Source: UBA1067 sp050874585
GTDB taxonomy: Bacteria; Verrucomicrobiota; Kiritimatiellia; RFP12; UBA1067
Reading direction: 5' to 3'
DNA: 25,341 nucleotides
Assembly (NCBI GenBank): GCA_050874585.1
Contig: JBNMKZ010000034.1
Location: 1-25,341, forward strand
Below, one piece after another: positions 8,801-14,100 of the stretch. Made by a program: the position numbers and the translations under genes. Position 1 is the first letter of the stretch, and each line of letters begins with the position of its first letter. Under the pieces are notes generated by a model. The model saw only the letters and a list, made by a program, of their open reading frames with translations, searched no databases and was not told the DNA's origin.

Positions 8801-9577
8801 CTCGGCAAGGCCGGGGACGCGGCGCATTTCGCGCAACGCGCACAAAACTATCGCAACCTTTTCGATGGTGTGGCGGGCTTCTTTCGAGGGCGGGCAAACG
8901 ACGGCTCGTGGCGAACGCCGTTCAATCCGCTTCGCCTGTGCAATGCCTGGGAACTTGGTGGTGATTTCACGGAAGGCAACGCCTGGCAATACCTTTGGTT
9001 TGTGCCGCACGATGTTTCGGGACTCCAGTCCCTTCTCGGTGGGCGTACGGAATTCCTCCGCAAGTTGGATGCCTTCTTCTCCTTGCCATCTGAACCCGAT
9101 GGACAGGAAACGCTTGCCGATGTCAGCGGGCTCATTGGACAGTATGCGCACGGCAATGAGCCGAGTCATCACATCGCCTATCTCTATGCGTTGGCTGGTC
9201 GCCCGCAGCGGACGCAGGAACTCGTGCGGCAGATATGCGACGACTTCTATCGGATAGCGCCAGACGGCATCATCGGCAATGAGGATGGCGGGCAGATGAG
9301 CGCCTGGTACCTTTGGTCAGCGATGGGGCTTTATCCGGTAGACCCGTCCTCCGGCGAGTATGTCATCGGTGCACCACAGGTGCCGCGTGTAGACCTTCGT
9401 GTCGGGATGCCGGGCGAGGAGGCGCGGCTACTCACGATCGTTGCACATGGGCTTTCGGCAAAAAACAAGTATGTGAAGTCGGTTCGGTTGAATGGTCGGC
9501 TTGTGGAAGGTGCAACCCTTCGTCATGTCGATCTGATGCGTGGTGGTGAACTCGTGTTTGAAATGGGAGAAAGATGA
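5837..9577 (+). CDS. FAD-dependent oxidoreductase / GH92 alpha-mannosidase fusion
   Basis: One uninterrupted 1246-aa frame starts at ATG 5837 (AGAGGA 9 nt upstream; 1 nt after the GH5 stop). A signal peptide ends at about residue 19 (VRA). Residues about 23-550 match the secreted FAD_oxidored family (PF12831): dinucleotide motif YGSSPAAVAAAV, IGGLSVSGLGFTDSGN, FMVLGESAGTAAALA, and the usual family ending LADGQ-type (LRADGQVLE). After about three residues the GH92 fold begins with VDVFIGTGGTGHT (from about 556), then SGSGCGDLGD, GNEPSHHIAYLY (Glu1108, candidate acid) and GNEDGGQMSAWYLWSAMGLYPV (split as GNEDGGQMSAW at 1147-1157, then YLWSAMG). Both halves look full length. GH92 enzymes are Ca-dependent inverting exo-alpha-mannosidases of N-glycans and mannans. 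The flavin half may oxidise a sugar or glycoside (inference). Confidence 0.88.
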   Translation: MPRAWVFICAALSLVWVRAESVDADLIVYGSSPAAVAAAVKAQKMGLRTVIVSPEQHIGGLSVSGLGFTDSGNTAVIGGLAREFFRRIYRAYARPEAWVWQKREEFVSAGQGTKAVDHEERTMWTFEPHVAEGVFAAWLDESGVDVRRGEFLCREAGGVVMREGRILSFRTRSGNTYSGRYFIDATYEGDLLAAAGVPYRVGRESCAEFGETWNGNQVGVLHHRHHFRDLKVSPYRIPGDPTSGLCAEIDDAPPGVRGEGDRRVQAYCYRVCMTDDPRNRIPFSKPEGYDPSRYELLARCYAKGYDETFWKFDRIANHKTDTNNHGPMNADWLGGSDEWPEATDERRVELARAHRNYQMGLYYFLANDLSVPEKVRREMSRWGLAKDEFVDNGGWPYYLYVREGRRMIGAYTMTEHDCFGDARHPAQGQPYGSIGMGSYSLDSHNVRRYVTAEGFVQNEGDIGVKPKMPYGIDYGAIVPRRSDCRNLLVPVAVSATHTAFGSIRMEPVFMVLGESAGTAAALATKDGRAVQDVVYAELAERLRADGQVLEVPVDMVDVFIGTGGTGHTTPAACRPFGLVQAGPDTGVLDWAHCSGYQYGDAALLGFSSAHISGSGCGDLGDVLLLPFTRERIRPWEKLPLNKSSEKAAPGFYAVSLPTEGVRAEMTASPRVGYYRFDYGRAKAPRLLVDLQYGIVVYGENGTTNRVQSCRANVLPDLMGVEADLVVSSWATRRSCAVVRFSRPAVLVEELPPTNPCEKAPRYVFTFGPSDEPIEVKVALSVNSVNGARKNLEAELPDWDFDAVRQSARAEWNDHLSRVRVSGSARQRTLFYTALYHASVQPHTIADVGETNPRYGEFSLWDTYRAAHPLYTLLFPERVDGFVRSLVAQGQKQGYLPVWPIRGEETDCMVGNGAVNVIADAYLKGFRGFDAEAAFEMVKRTLETPRPNSRVDLLNAKGYLPFDEVRVESVSMTLEDAVNCSAAARFAEALGKAGDAAHFAQRAQNYRNLFDGVAGFFRGRANDGSWRTPFNPLRLCNAWELGGDFTEGNAWQYLWFVPHDVSGLQSLLGGRTEFLRKLDAFFSLPSEPDGQETLADVSGLIGQYAHGNEPSHHIAYLYALAGRPQRTQELVRQICDDFYRIAPDGIIGNEDGGQMSAWYLWSAMGLYPVDPSSGEYVIGAPQVPRVDLRVGMPGEEARLLTIVAHGLSAKNKYVKSVRLNGRLVEGATLRHVDLMRGGELVFEMGER

Positions 9578-9578
9578 G

Positions 9579-12149
9579 ATGAGACGACTGATGATGTGCG
9601 TGGTGGTCCTCCTTGGCGCGGCACTTGGTCTTGCAGGCGAGCGGGAAACGGTGCGGGCGATTGGTCCGTGGAAGATGGCGCAGGCGACGGCTCCCGATGT
9701 TTGGATGCCGGCGATTGTCCCGGGGACTGTCCTGCGGACGCTGGTCGAGAACGGCAAGGTTCCCGACCCCTACTACGGTCTCAACAACAAACTTGAGAAT
9801 GGGCTGATACCAGACCTCTCGGTGAATCGTCCGTTCTATGAGGCGACATTTGTCGGCGAAGTCGATCTGCCGATAGCATTCAGTAACCGCGTCGTCTGGA
9901 TGCGGCCCGAGGGCATCAACTATCGCAGTGAGATTTACCTCAATGGACGACTTGCCGCGTCCACGCGTGGAATGTTCTCGCGCACGGCTGTCGATGTCAC
10001 TTCGTTTGTGCGACCAGGTACGCGGAACGAGATTCGTGTGAAAGTTTGGCCCGTTGATCACCCGGGGACGGTGCAACCGAAGACATGGGGCGCGGCAAAT
10101 GGGGAGTGGCACAATGGAGGCGATGGGGAAATCGGGCGGGATGTGACGATGCTGATGTCCGCCGGATGGGACTTCATGTTCAGCGACGGCATCCGCGATC
10201 GTAATACGGGCATTTGGCGGGACATCGAGTTCTTCGCAACGGATCTCGTGCGTCTTGACGCGCCTTATGTCCGAACAAAGTTGAACGACGACTTCTCGGA
10301 AGCTCAACTGACGGTTGAAGTTGACTTGCACAATGCGAGCAATGGGTGGGGGAACGAGGTGCGCGGGCGGCTCATTGCTGAGGTTGAGGGCGAGGGCATT
10401 CGGATTGAGAAGCCGATTTCGATGTTTCGGGGTGAACGGCGCACAGAGTTCATGTCCGCGAAGATGAAGGCTCCGAAACTCTGGTGGCCGAGAAACAAGG
10501 GTGCGCAACCGCTCTACACGGCAACTGTCCGTTATGTGGATGATGCAACGGGTCGGGAGTCGGATGCGGTGCGCGTCCGCTTTGGTGTGCGCGAGGTGAC
10601 GAGTGACCAGTCGGGCAAGGACGGAGCGCGGCAGTTCTACATCAATCGGCGCAAGATTTTCATTCGCGGTACGAACTGGGTGCCGGAGGCGATGCTCAAG
10701 GCGGACGATGCACGGATGGAGGCGGAGATGCGGCTGACGGCCGATTCGGGCATCAATCTCGTGCGGCTTTGGGCGGGCGGCATTGTGGAGAGTGACCGAT
10801 TCTATGAACTGTGCGACGAATACGGACTGCTCGTCTGGCAGGAGTTCTGGATGACGGGCGATACGCGGCATCCGGATGATGTCGGGCTTTACCTCGACAA
10901 TGTGGCACAGCAGGTCAAGCGCATTCGCGCCCATGCGTGTCTTGCGCATTGGGTTGCGTCCAACGAGTCGACGGAAGTTGAGGGGACGGAGGAGCTCGTG
11001 CGTCGGCTGACGGGGACGACAAGCTGGATGATGCAGTCCGAATGCGATGGGGTGCACGACGGTTCCCCGTATGTCCCGGTGAATCCGATGAGTTATTATG
11101 AGGATACCGCATCGCCGCGAGGAAGCCGCGTCTATGGGTTCAGTCCCGAATACGGAACATGCGCCCTGCCGCCCGCCGAGTGTTGCCGGGCGTTCATGCC
11201 CGAGAATCTCCTTTGGCCGATTGAGAAGAACATTGCCGCGTGGAAGTATCGTGAGGGCGGCGGTTTCGATCGGATGACGGAGTTCCACCACCAGTATGTC
11301 AACGGATATGGCGTGTCAAAGACCTTCGACGAGTACGCGCGGAAGTCGCAGGCGGCAGATGCTCTGGCGCACCGTTGTCTCTGGGAGACCTGGAACCGTG
11401 TCCGCGAGACGGCGACAGGTGTCCTCTTTTGGTACAATGCGTCGCCCGTTCCCCAGCTGGGCGGACACGCTTGGGACTATTCGCTCGTTCCAACGGCTTC
11501 GCAATTTGCCCAGGCCAATGCGCTTGAGCCGTTGCACGCGCAGTACGAATACCTGTCCAATCGTGTTTCGGTTGCCAGTGACATTCGTGAGACGCGGAGC
11601 GTTGAGTTGGTGGCTGAAGTCTACGACTTCGACTCGCGGCGCGTCTGGATGCGTTCGCAGACGCTTGAGGTTCGCGGCGAATCGTTTGTGGACGCCTTTA
11701 GGATTCCGTTTGATTCGGACCGCGCACTGCAGTTTAACCGTCCGCACTTCATCAAGTTGCGCCTGCGCGAAAAGGGGACGGAGGTCGCCTCGACATTCTA
11801 CTGGCGGTCGGCATCGCGCTACGAGGGGGCGAATACAGTGACGGGTCCCTGCGTGGCGGGCTTCGAGTTATTGGACAAATTGCCGCAAACGGAACTTTCG
11901 TCGCATTTTCTGAAGACGGAGGAAGGTCGCACGACGCTTGAGGTCGTCAATACGGGGCGTGCCCTGGCCTTCATGGTTGAGGTCCGGGTGGAGGGGGCTG
12001 ATGGCAAGTATCTGCGTCCTGTTTTCTTCTCAGACAATTATTTTGCGCTTCTGCCGGGCGAAAGGAAGGTAGTGACGATTGAGCATCCCGCGCACCCGTT
12101 CGCGTGGAAGGTCGGCGGTTGGAACACGACCTCCATCCGCCCGCGTTGA
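9579..12149 (+). CDS. Secreted GH2 beta-mannosidase / exo-beta-glucosaminidase-type enzyme
   Basis: ATG 9579 is chosen because GGGAGA lies 8 nt upstream and a signal peptide follows (MRRLMMC..., ending LGLAG). It starts 1 nt after the preceding stop. The 856-aa protein shows the GH2 order: jelly-roll sugar-binding domain (VPGTVLRTLVENG, DPYYGLNN, YRSEIYLNGR), Ig-like domain, TIM barrel (FIRGTNWVPEAML, INLVRLWAGG) and C-terminal Ig-like domains. The candidate acid/base is Glu463 (HWVASNES) and the nucleophile Glu524 (GFSPEYG), 61 residues apart. The N-terminal VPGT...YYGLNN pattern resembles both beta-mannosidases and CsxA-type exo-beta-D-glucosaminidases. With GH92 upstream, removal of the Man-beta-GlcNAc core or of beta-linked GlcN/GlcNAc/Man from N-glycans is plausible. 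Its 3' end is partly duplicated at 13662-13802. Confidence 0.86.
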   Translation: MRRLMMCVVVLLGAALGLAGERETVRAIGPWKMAQATAPDVWMPAIVPGTVLRTLVENGKVPDPYYGLNNKLENGLIPDLSVNRPFYEATFVGEVDLPIAFSNRVVWMRPEGINYRSEIYLNGRLAASTRGMFSRTAVDVTSFVRPGTRNEIRVKVWPVDHPGTVQPKTWGAANGEWHNGGDGEIGRDVTMLMSAGWDFMFSDGIRDRNTGIWRDIEFFATDLVRLDAPYVRTKLNDDFSEAQLTVEVDLHNASNGWGNEVRGRLIAEVEGEGIRIEKPISMFRGERRTEFMSAKMKAPKLWWPRNKGAQPLYTATVRYVDDATGRESDAVRVRFGVREVTSDQSGKDGARQFYINRRKIFIRGTNWVPEAMLKADDARMEAEMRLTADSGINLVRLWAGGIVESDRFYELCDEYGLLVWQEFWMTGDTRHPDDVGLYLDNVAQQVKRIRAHACLAHWVASNESTEVEGTEELVRRLTGTTSWMMQSECDGVHDGSPYVPVNPMSYYEDTASPRGSRVYGFSPEYGTCALPPAECCRAFMPENLLWPIEKNIAAWKYREGGGFDRMTEFHHQYVNGYGVSKTFDEYARKSQAADALAHRCLWETWNRVRETATGVLFWYNASPVPQLGGHAWDYSLVPTASQFAQANALEPLHAQYEYLSNRVSVASDIRETRSVELVAEVYDFDSRRVWMRSQTLEVRGESFVDAFRIPFDSDRALQFNRPHFIKLRLREKGTEVASTFYWRSASRYEGANTVTGPCVAGFELLDKLPQTELSSHFLKTEEGRTTLEVVNTGRALAFMVEVRVEGADGKYLRPVFFSDNYFALLPGERKVVTIEHPAHPFAWKVGGWNTTSIRPR

Positions 12150-12213
12150 CAAGCCGGGTAGGGTCGTTTGGTTGTAGACGGCATTGCGTGGGGCATCTCA
12201 CTTTGCACAGCAC

Positions 12214-12278
12214 ATTTTCCTAACTGGAACTGTTGAGAGTTGCAGTTAGAACTCGTGCGAGTTGAAGTTAGGGAAAAT
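12214..12278. repeat. Triple-arm hairpin element, copy B; probable terminator of the GH operon
   Basis: The outer stem ATTTTCCTAACT (12214-12225) pairs with AGTTAGGGAAAAT (12266-12278) with one bulged G, and its A/T flanks allow bidirectional termination. Inside, TAACTGGAACT (12221-12231) is complementary to AGTTGCAGTTA (12238-12248, 10/11) and nearly so to AGTTGAAGTTA (12260-12270, 9/11). The two direct copies are 22 nt apart. The same architecture recurs at 13873-13936 and 24713-24765. It lies 65 nt after the GH2 stop. Confidence 0.6.
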
Positions 12279-12291
12279 TTGAGAAGTCACA

Positions 12292-12304
12292 GGCGCGGCA
12301 GTTT
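12292..12304. repeat. GGCGCGGCRGTTT motif, copy 1
   Basis: GGCGCGGCAGTTT here recurs as GGCGCGGCGGTTT at 13826-13838, 24674-24686 and 24765-24777. Every copy is within about 40 nt of a triple-arm hairpin element. All are intergenic. The extension CAGTTTCGCGTAAGCCCC (from 12299) also resembles positions 379-397 upstream of the first operon. Confidence 0.5.
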
Positions 12305-12325
12305 CGCGTAAGCCCCGAGCAGGTG

Positions 12326-12339
12326 ATTTATGGTATAAT
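12326..12339 (+). promoter_or_regulatory. Extended -10 promoter of the small ORF/rhuM unit
   Basis: TATGGTATAAT gives an extended -10 (TGG) and a perfect TATAAT at 12334-12339; no good -35 is visible. The predicted start is about 12346, leaving a leader of about 44 nt before the GTG at 12390. It matches the -10 regions at 14017, 16002, 18066 and 20018. Confidence 0.65.
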
Positions 12340-12389
12340 GCCACCTGTCCACGACAACGGTTCGTGGCATCGATAGAGAAGGACTCGTG

Positions 12390-12530
12390 GTGAACATGAA
12401 AGCGAAGAGGTGTGAGGCTGGGCGGGTTGACGCTTCGTCCGAAGGACGCGAACCGAAAGGCCGCGTCGTCCTCGTTGGCACATATAAGGGTGTTCAGCTA
12501 ACGAAGTGGTGCGGATGGTATAGGAACTGA
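12390..12530 (+). CDS. Small ORF, 46 aa, possibly a truncated gene fragment
   Basis: GTG 12390 follows AGAAGGA (12377-12383) at 6-nt spacing; ATG 12396 is the alternative start. It lies downstream of a strong -10 box. The peptide is basic and ends RVVLVGTYKGVQLTKWCGWYRN-like (VVLVGTYKG, QLTKWCGWY). From memory, the GTYxxxQLxxW pattern occurs in small conserved ORFs near restriction-modification and toxin-type genes, but I could not check this. The abrupt end after WYRN suggests it may be the surviving start of a longer gene. It sits 58 nt before rhuM and is probably co-transcribed with it. It may be a real small gene or a remnant. Confidence 0.4.
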   Translation: MNMKAKRCEAGRVDASSEGREPKGRVVLVGTYKGVQLTKWCGWYRN

Positions 12531-12588
12531 GAAAGAAGGGCGCTGGGCATCTCGCGGCAATGGGTATTGAGGTTTGAGGAAATGAATT

Positions 12589-13659
12589 ATGGCTAAGAAT
12601 AAGAAGAAGAGCAATTGGGGCAACATGGAACCACAGAAGTCGAGTGCGGCCCAGTTCATCACATATGTTGCTTCTGTTGGCGAAAGTAACGAGAAGTACG
12701 AGTTGCGTTACGAGAATGAGAACATATGGATGAGTCAGAAGATGCTTGCGGCGGTATATGGCGTTGATCTGCGGACAGTCAGCTACCACATTACCAAGAT
12801 TTTCAAGGATGCTGAACTTGACAAGGAGTCAGTTGTCCAAAAATATTGGATAACTGGTCCCGACGGGAAGAATTATTCAGTCAACCATTATAATCTGCAA
12901 GTTATAATTGCCCTTGGCTTCAAGATCGACAATGAAAAGGCCATTGCTTTTAGGAAATGGGCGAATCAGATTGTTGCAGAATATACGATTAAGGGCTGGG
13001 CGATGGATGCCCAGCGGTTGAAGGACGGAACGCCCATCGCTGACAAGTATTTTGAACACTTGCTTGAGAAAATTCGCGAGATACGGCTCAGCGAGCGTAA
13101 GTTCTATCAGAAGGTGACGGATCTCTACGCAACGGCCATTGACTATGACAAGACCTCAAACCTGACGAGGATATTCTATGCGACTGTGCAGAATCGTATG
13201 CATTGTGCCGTACATGGGCATACAGCCGCCGAGATCCTTTACACGCGAGCCGATGCGGGCAGGGAGAACATGGGCCTCACAAATTGGGAGGATGGGCCGA
13301 ACGGGAAGATCAAGAAGTCGGATGTCGTCGTTGCAAAAAACTATCTCACAGATGAGGAACTCGGCATTCTGGAGCGCATGGTCAACGCGTTTCTTGAATA
13401 CGCTGAGACGCAGACGATGCGAAAGATCCCGCTGACGATGGAAGATTGGAAAGTGCGTCTCGACAAATTCCTCGTCCTCTTTGACCAACATGCGCCGAAA
13501 TACGCGGGTGATCCCATCGATGCCTATAAGGCTCAGCTTTACGCCGAGTCCGAGTTCGAGAAGTATCGCATCGTTCAGGATAAACTCTTCATGAGCGACT
13601 ACGACCGCTTCCTCCTGGCACTGGAAGAAGAGGCGAAGAAAGGGAAGGAGAATAAGTAA
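12589..13659 (+). CDS. rhuM: RhuM family protein
   Basis: The protein has 356 aa, with GAGGA 8 nt before ATG 12589. It matches the RhuM family (PF13310, named after Salmonella SPI-3 rhuM) over its full length. The N-terminal region has a helix-turn-helix-like stretch, WMSQKMLAAVYGVDLRTVSY, that resembles phage antirepressor-type DNA-binding domains, followed by SVNHYNLQVIIALGF and FRKWANQIVAEY. The C-terminal half carries HGHTAAEILYTRADA, NWEDGPNGKIKKSDVVVAKNY (as NWEDGPNGK, KSDVVVAKNY), and LTMEDWKVRLDKFL. The family's biochemical role is not established; members are typical of mobile or defence-related islands. Its base composition is visibly more AT-rich than its neighbours, which fits horizontal acquisition. 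It is bounded downstream by a partial duplicate of the GH2 gene end. Confidence 0.88.
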   Translation: MAKNKKKSNWGNMEPQKSSAAQFITYVASVGESNEKYELRYENENIWMSQKMLAAVYGVDLRTVSYHITKIFKDAELDKESVVQKYWITGPDGKNYSVNHYNLQVIIALGFKIDNEKAIAFRKWANQIVAEYTIKGWAMDAQRLKDGTPIADKYFEHLLEKIREIRLSERKFYQKVTDLYATAIDYDKTSNLTRIFYATVQNRMHCAVHGHTAAEILYTRADAGRENMGLTNWEDGPNGKIKKSDVVVAKNYLTDEELGILERMVNAFLEYAETQTMRKIPLTMEDWKVRLDKFLVLFDQHAPKYAGDPIDAYKAQLYAESEFEKYRIVQDKLFMSDYDRFLLALEEEAKKGKENK

Positions 13660-13661
13660 AA

Positions 13662-13802
13662 TACGCACAACCGGATTTCCTCTCGGACAATTTCTTTATG
13701 TTTCTCCTGGACGAAAGGAAGGTGCTGACGGTTGAGCATCCCACGCACCCGTTCGCGTGGAAGGTCGGCGGTTGGAACATGACCTCTGTTCGCCCGCATT
13801 GA
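13662..13802 (+). pseudogene. Remnant 3' end of a GH2 gene (paralogue or duplicate)
   Basis: Read with codons starting at 13662, this encodes about 46 residues aligning without gaps to the last residues of the GH2 enzyme: FLSDNFF versus FFSDNYF, ERKVLTVEHP versus ERKVVTIEHP, HPFAWKVGGWN shared, TSVRPH stop versus TSIRPR stop. A 36-nt block is identical (12091-12126 and 13744-13779), and similarity runs past the stop into TTGACAA. Many differences are conservative, suggesting it diverged as a protein before truncation. Homology begins 3 nt after the rhuM stop, so the rhuM module joins it directly. It has no start or upstream domain. Confidence 0.8.
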
Positions 13803-13825
13803 CAATTTGGTTGCGTAGGGACTCA

Positions 13826-13838
13826 GGCGCGGCGGTTT
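13826..13838. repeat. GGCGCGGCRGTTT motif, copy 2
   Basis: GGCGCGGCGGTTT lies 34 nt upstream of the hairpin element at 13873. It differs from copy 1 by one base. Confidence 0.45.
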
Positions 13839-13872
13839 GGGGCTGGCGGCGGAGAGAAGCGCATCTCCGAGG

Positions 13873-13936
13873 AAAATGAAGCTGTTCTCTCGGCTCGGAG
13901 AACAGCTTCTCCCGATCGAGAGAACAGCTTCATTTT
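13873..13936. terminator. Triple-arm hairpin element, copy A; probable bidirectional terminator
   Basis: Two 20-nt arms, 13873-13892 and 13917-13936, are perfectly complementary; A-run and T-run ends make it terminator-like in both directions. The 24-nt loop contains a third copy of the arm core, GAGAACAGCTTC at 13898-13909, repeated at 13920-13931 (22-nt period). The left arm GAAGCTGTTCTC (13878-13889) can therefore pair with either copy, giving two mutually exclusive hairpins. It separates the rhuM unit from the promoter at 13998. Confidence 0.7.
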
Positions 13937-13997
13937 TGTGAGACCTCGTGAGGGGGTGTCCGTCGGTTCGCCGTGATGTAGCCTCCGTCCGCCCGCT

Positions 13998-14027
13998 TTG
14001 ACAGGTGGACGGGGCATTTGGTACAAT
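13998..14027 (+). promoter_or_regulatory. Promoter of the DUF4153 gene
   Basis: Consensus -35 TTGACA (13998-14003) is followed after 18 nt by TACAAT (14022-14027), preceded by TTTGG. This is the best full promoter in the window; the expected start is about 14034. The -35 box lies in a short stretch that resembles the stop-codon end of the GH2 gene. Confidence 0.75.
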
Positions 14028-14100
14028 TTGAGTCGCTTTGACGGGGTGCTTCTATCGGGGGTGTCCTGTGGTTGCGTGCTTTGGAGAAAGGAGATTTTGC

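Noticed and set aside
11427..11438. TTTTGGTACAAT, promoter-like, inside the GH2 gene
   Set aside because: It encodes conserved residues (FWYNA) of the barrel end and no gene starts downstream, so it is probably coincidental.
12885..12910. Two TATAAT-like hexamers inside rhuM
   Set aside because: They arise from the AT-rich coding sequence and lack the extended -10 context.
13873..13936. CRISPR-like repeat array, suggested by short repeats with 22-nt periodicity
   Set aside because: Only two direct copies with an inverted third arm, repeats of about 12 nt, and no cas genes; better explained as hairpin elements.
14038..14100. TTG start giving 21 extra residues to the DUF4153 protein
   Set aside because: No ribosome binding site, and the start lies almost at the predicted transcription start; ATG 14101 has a clear AAGGAG.
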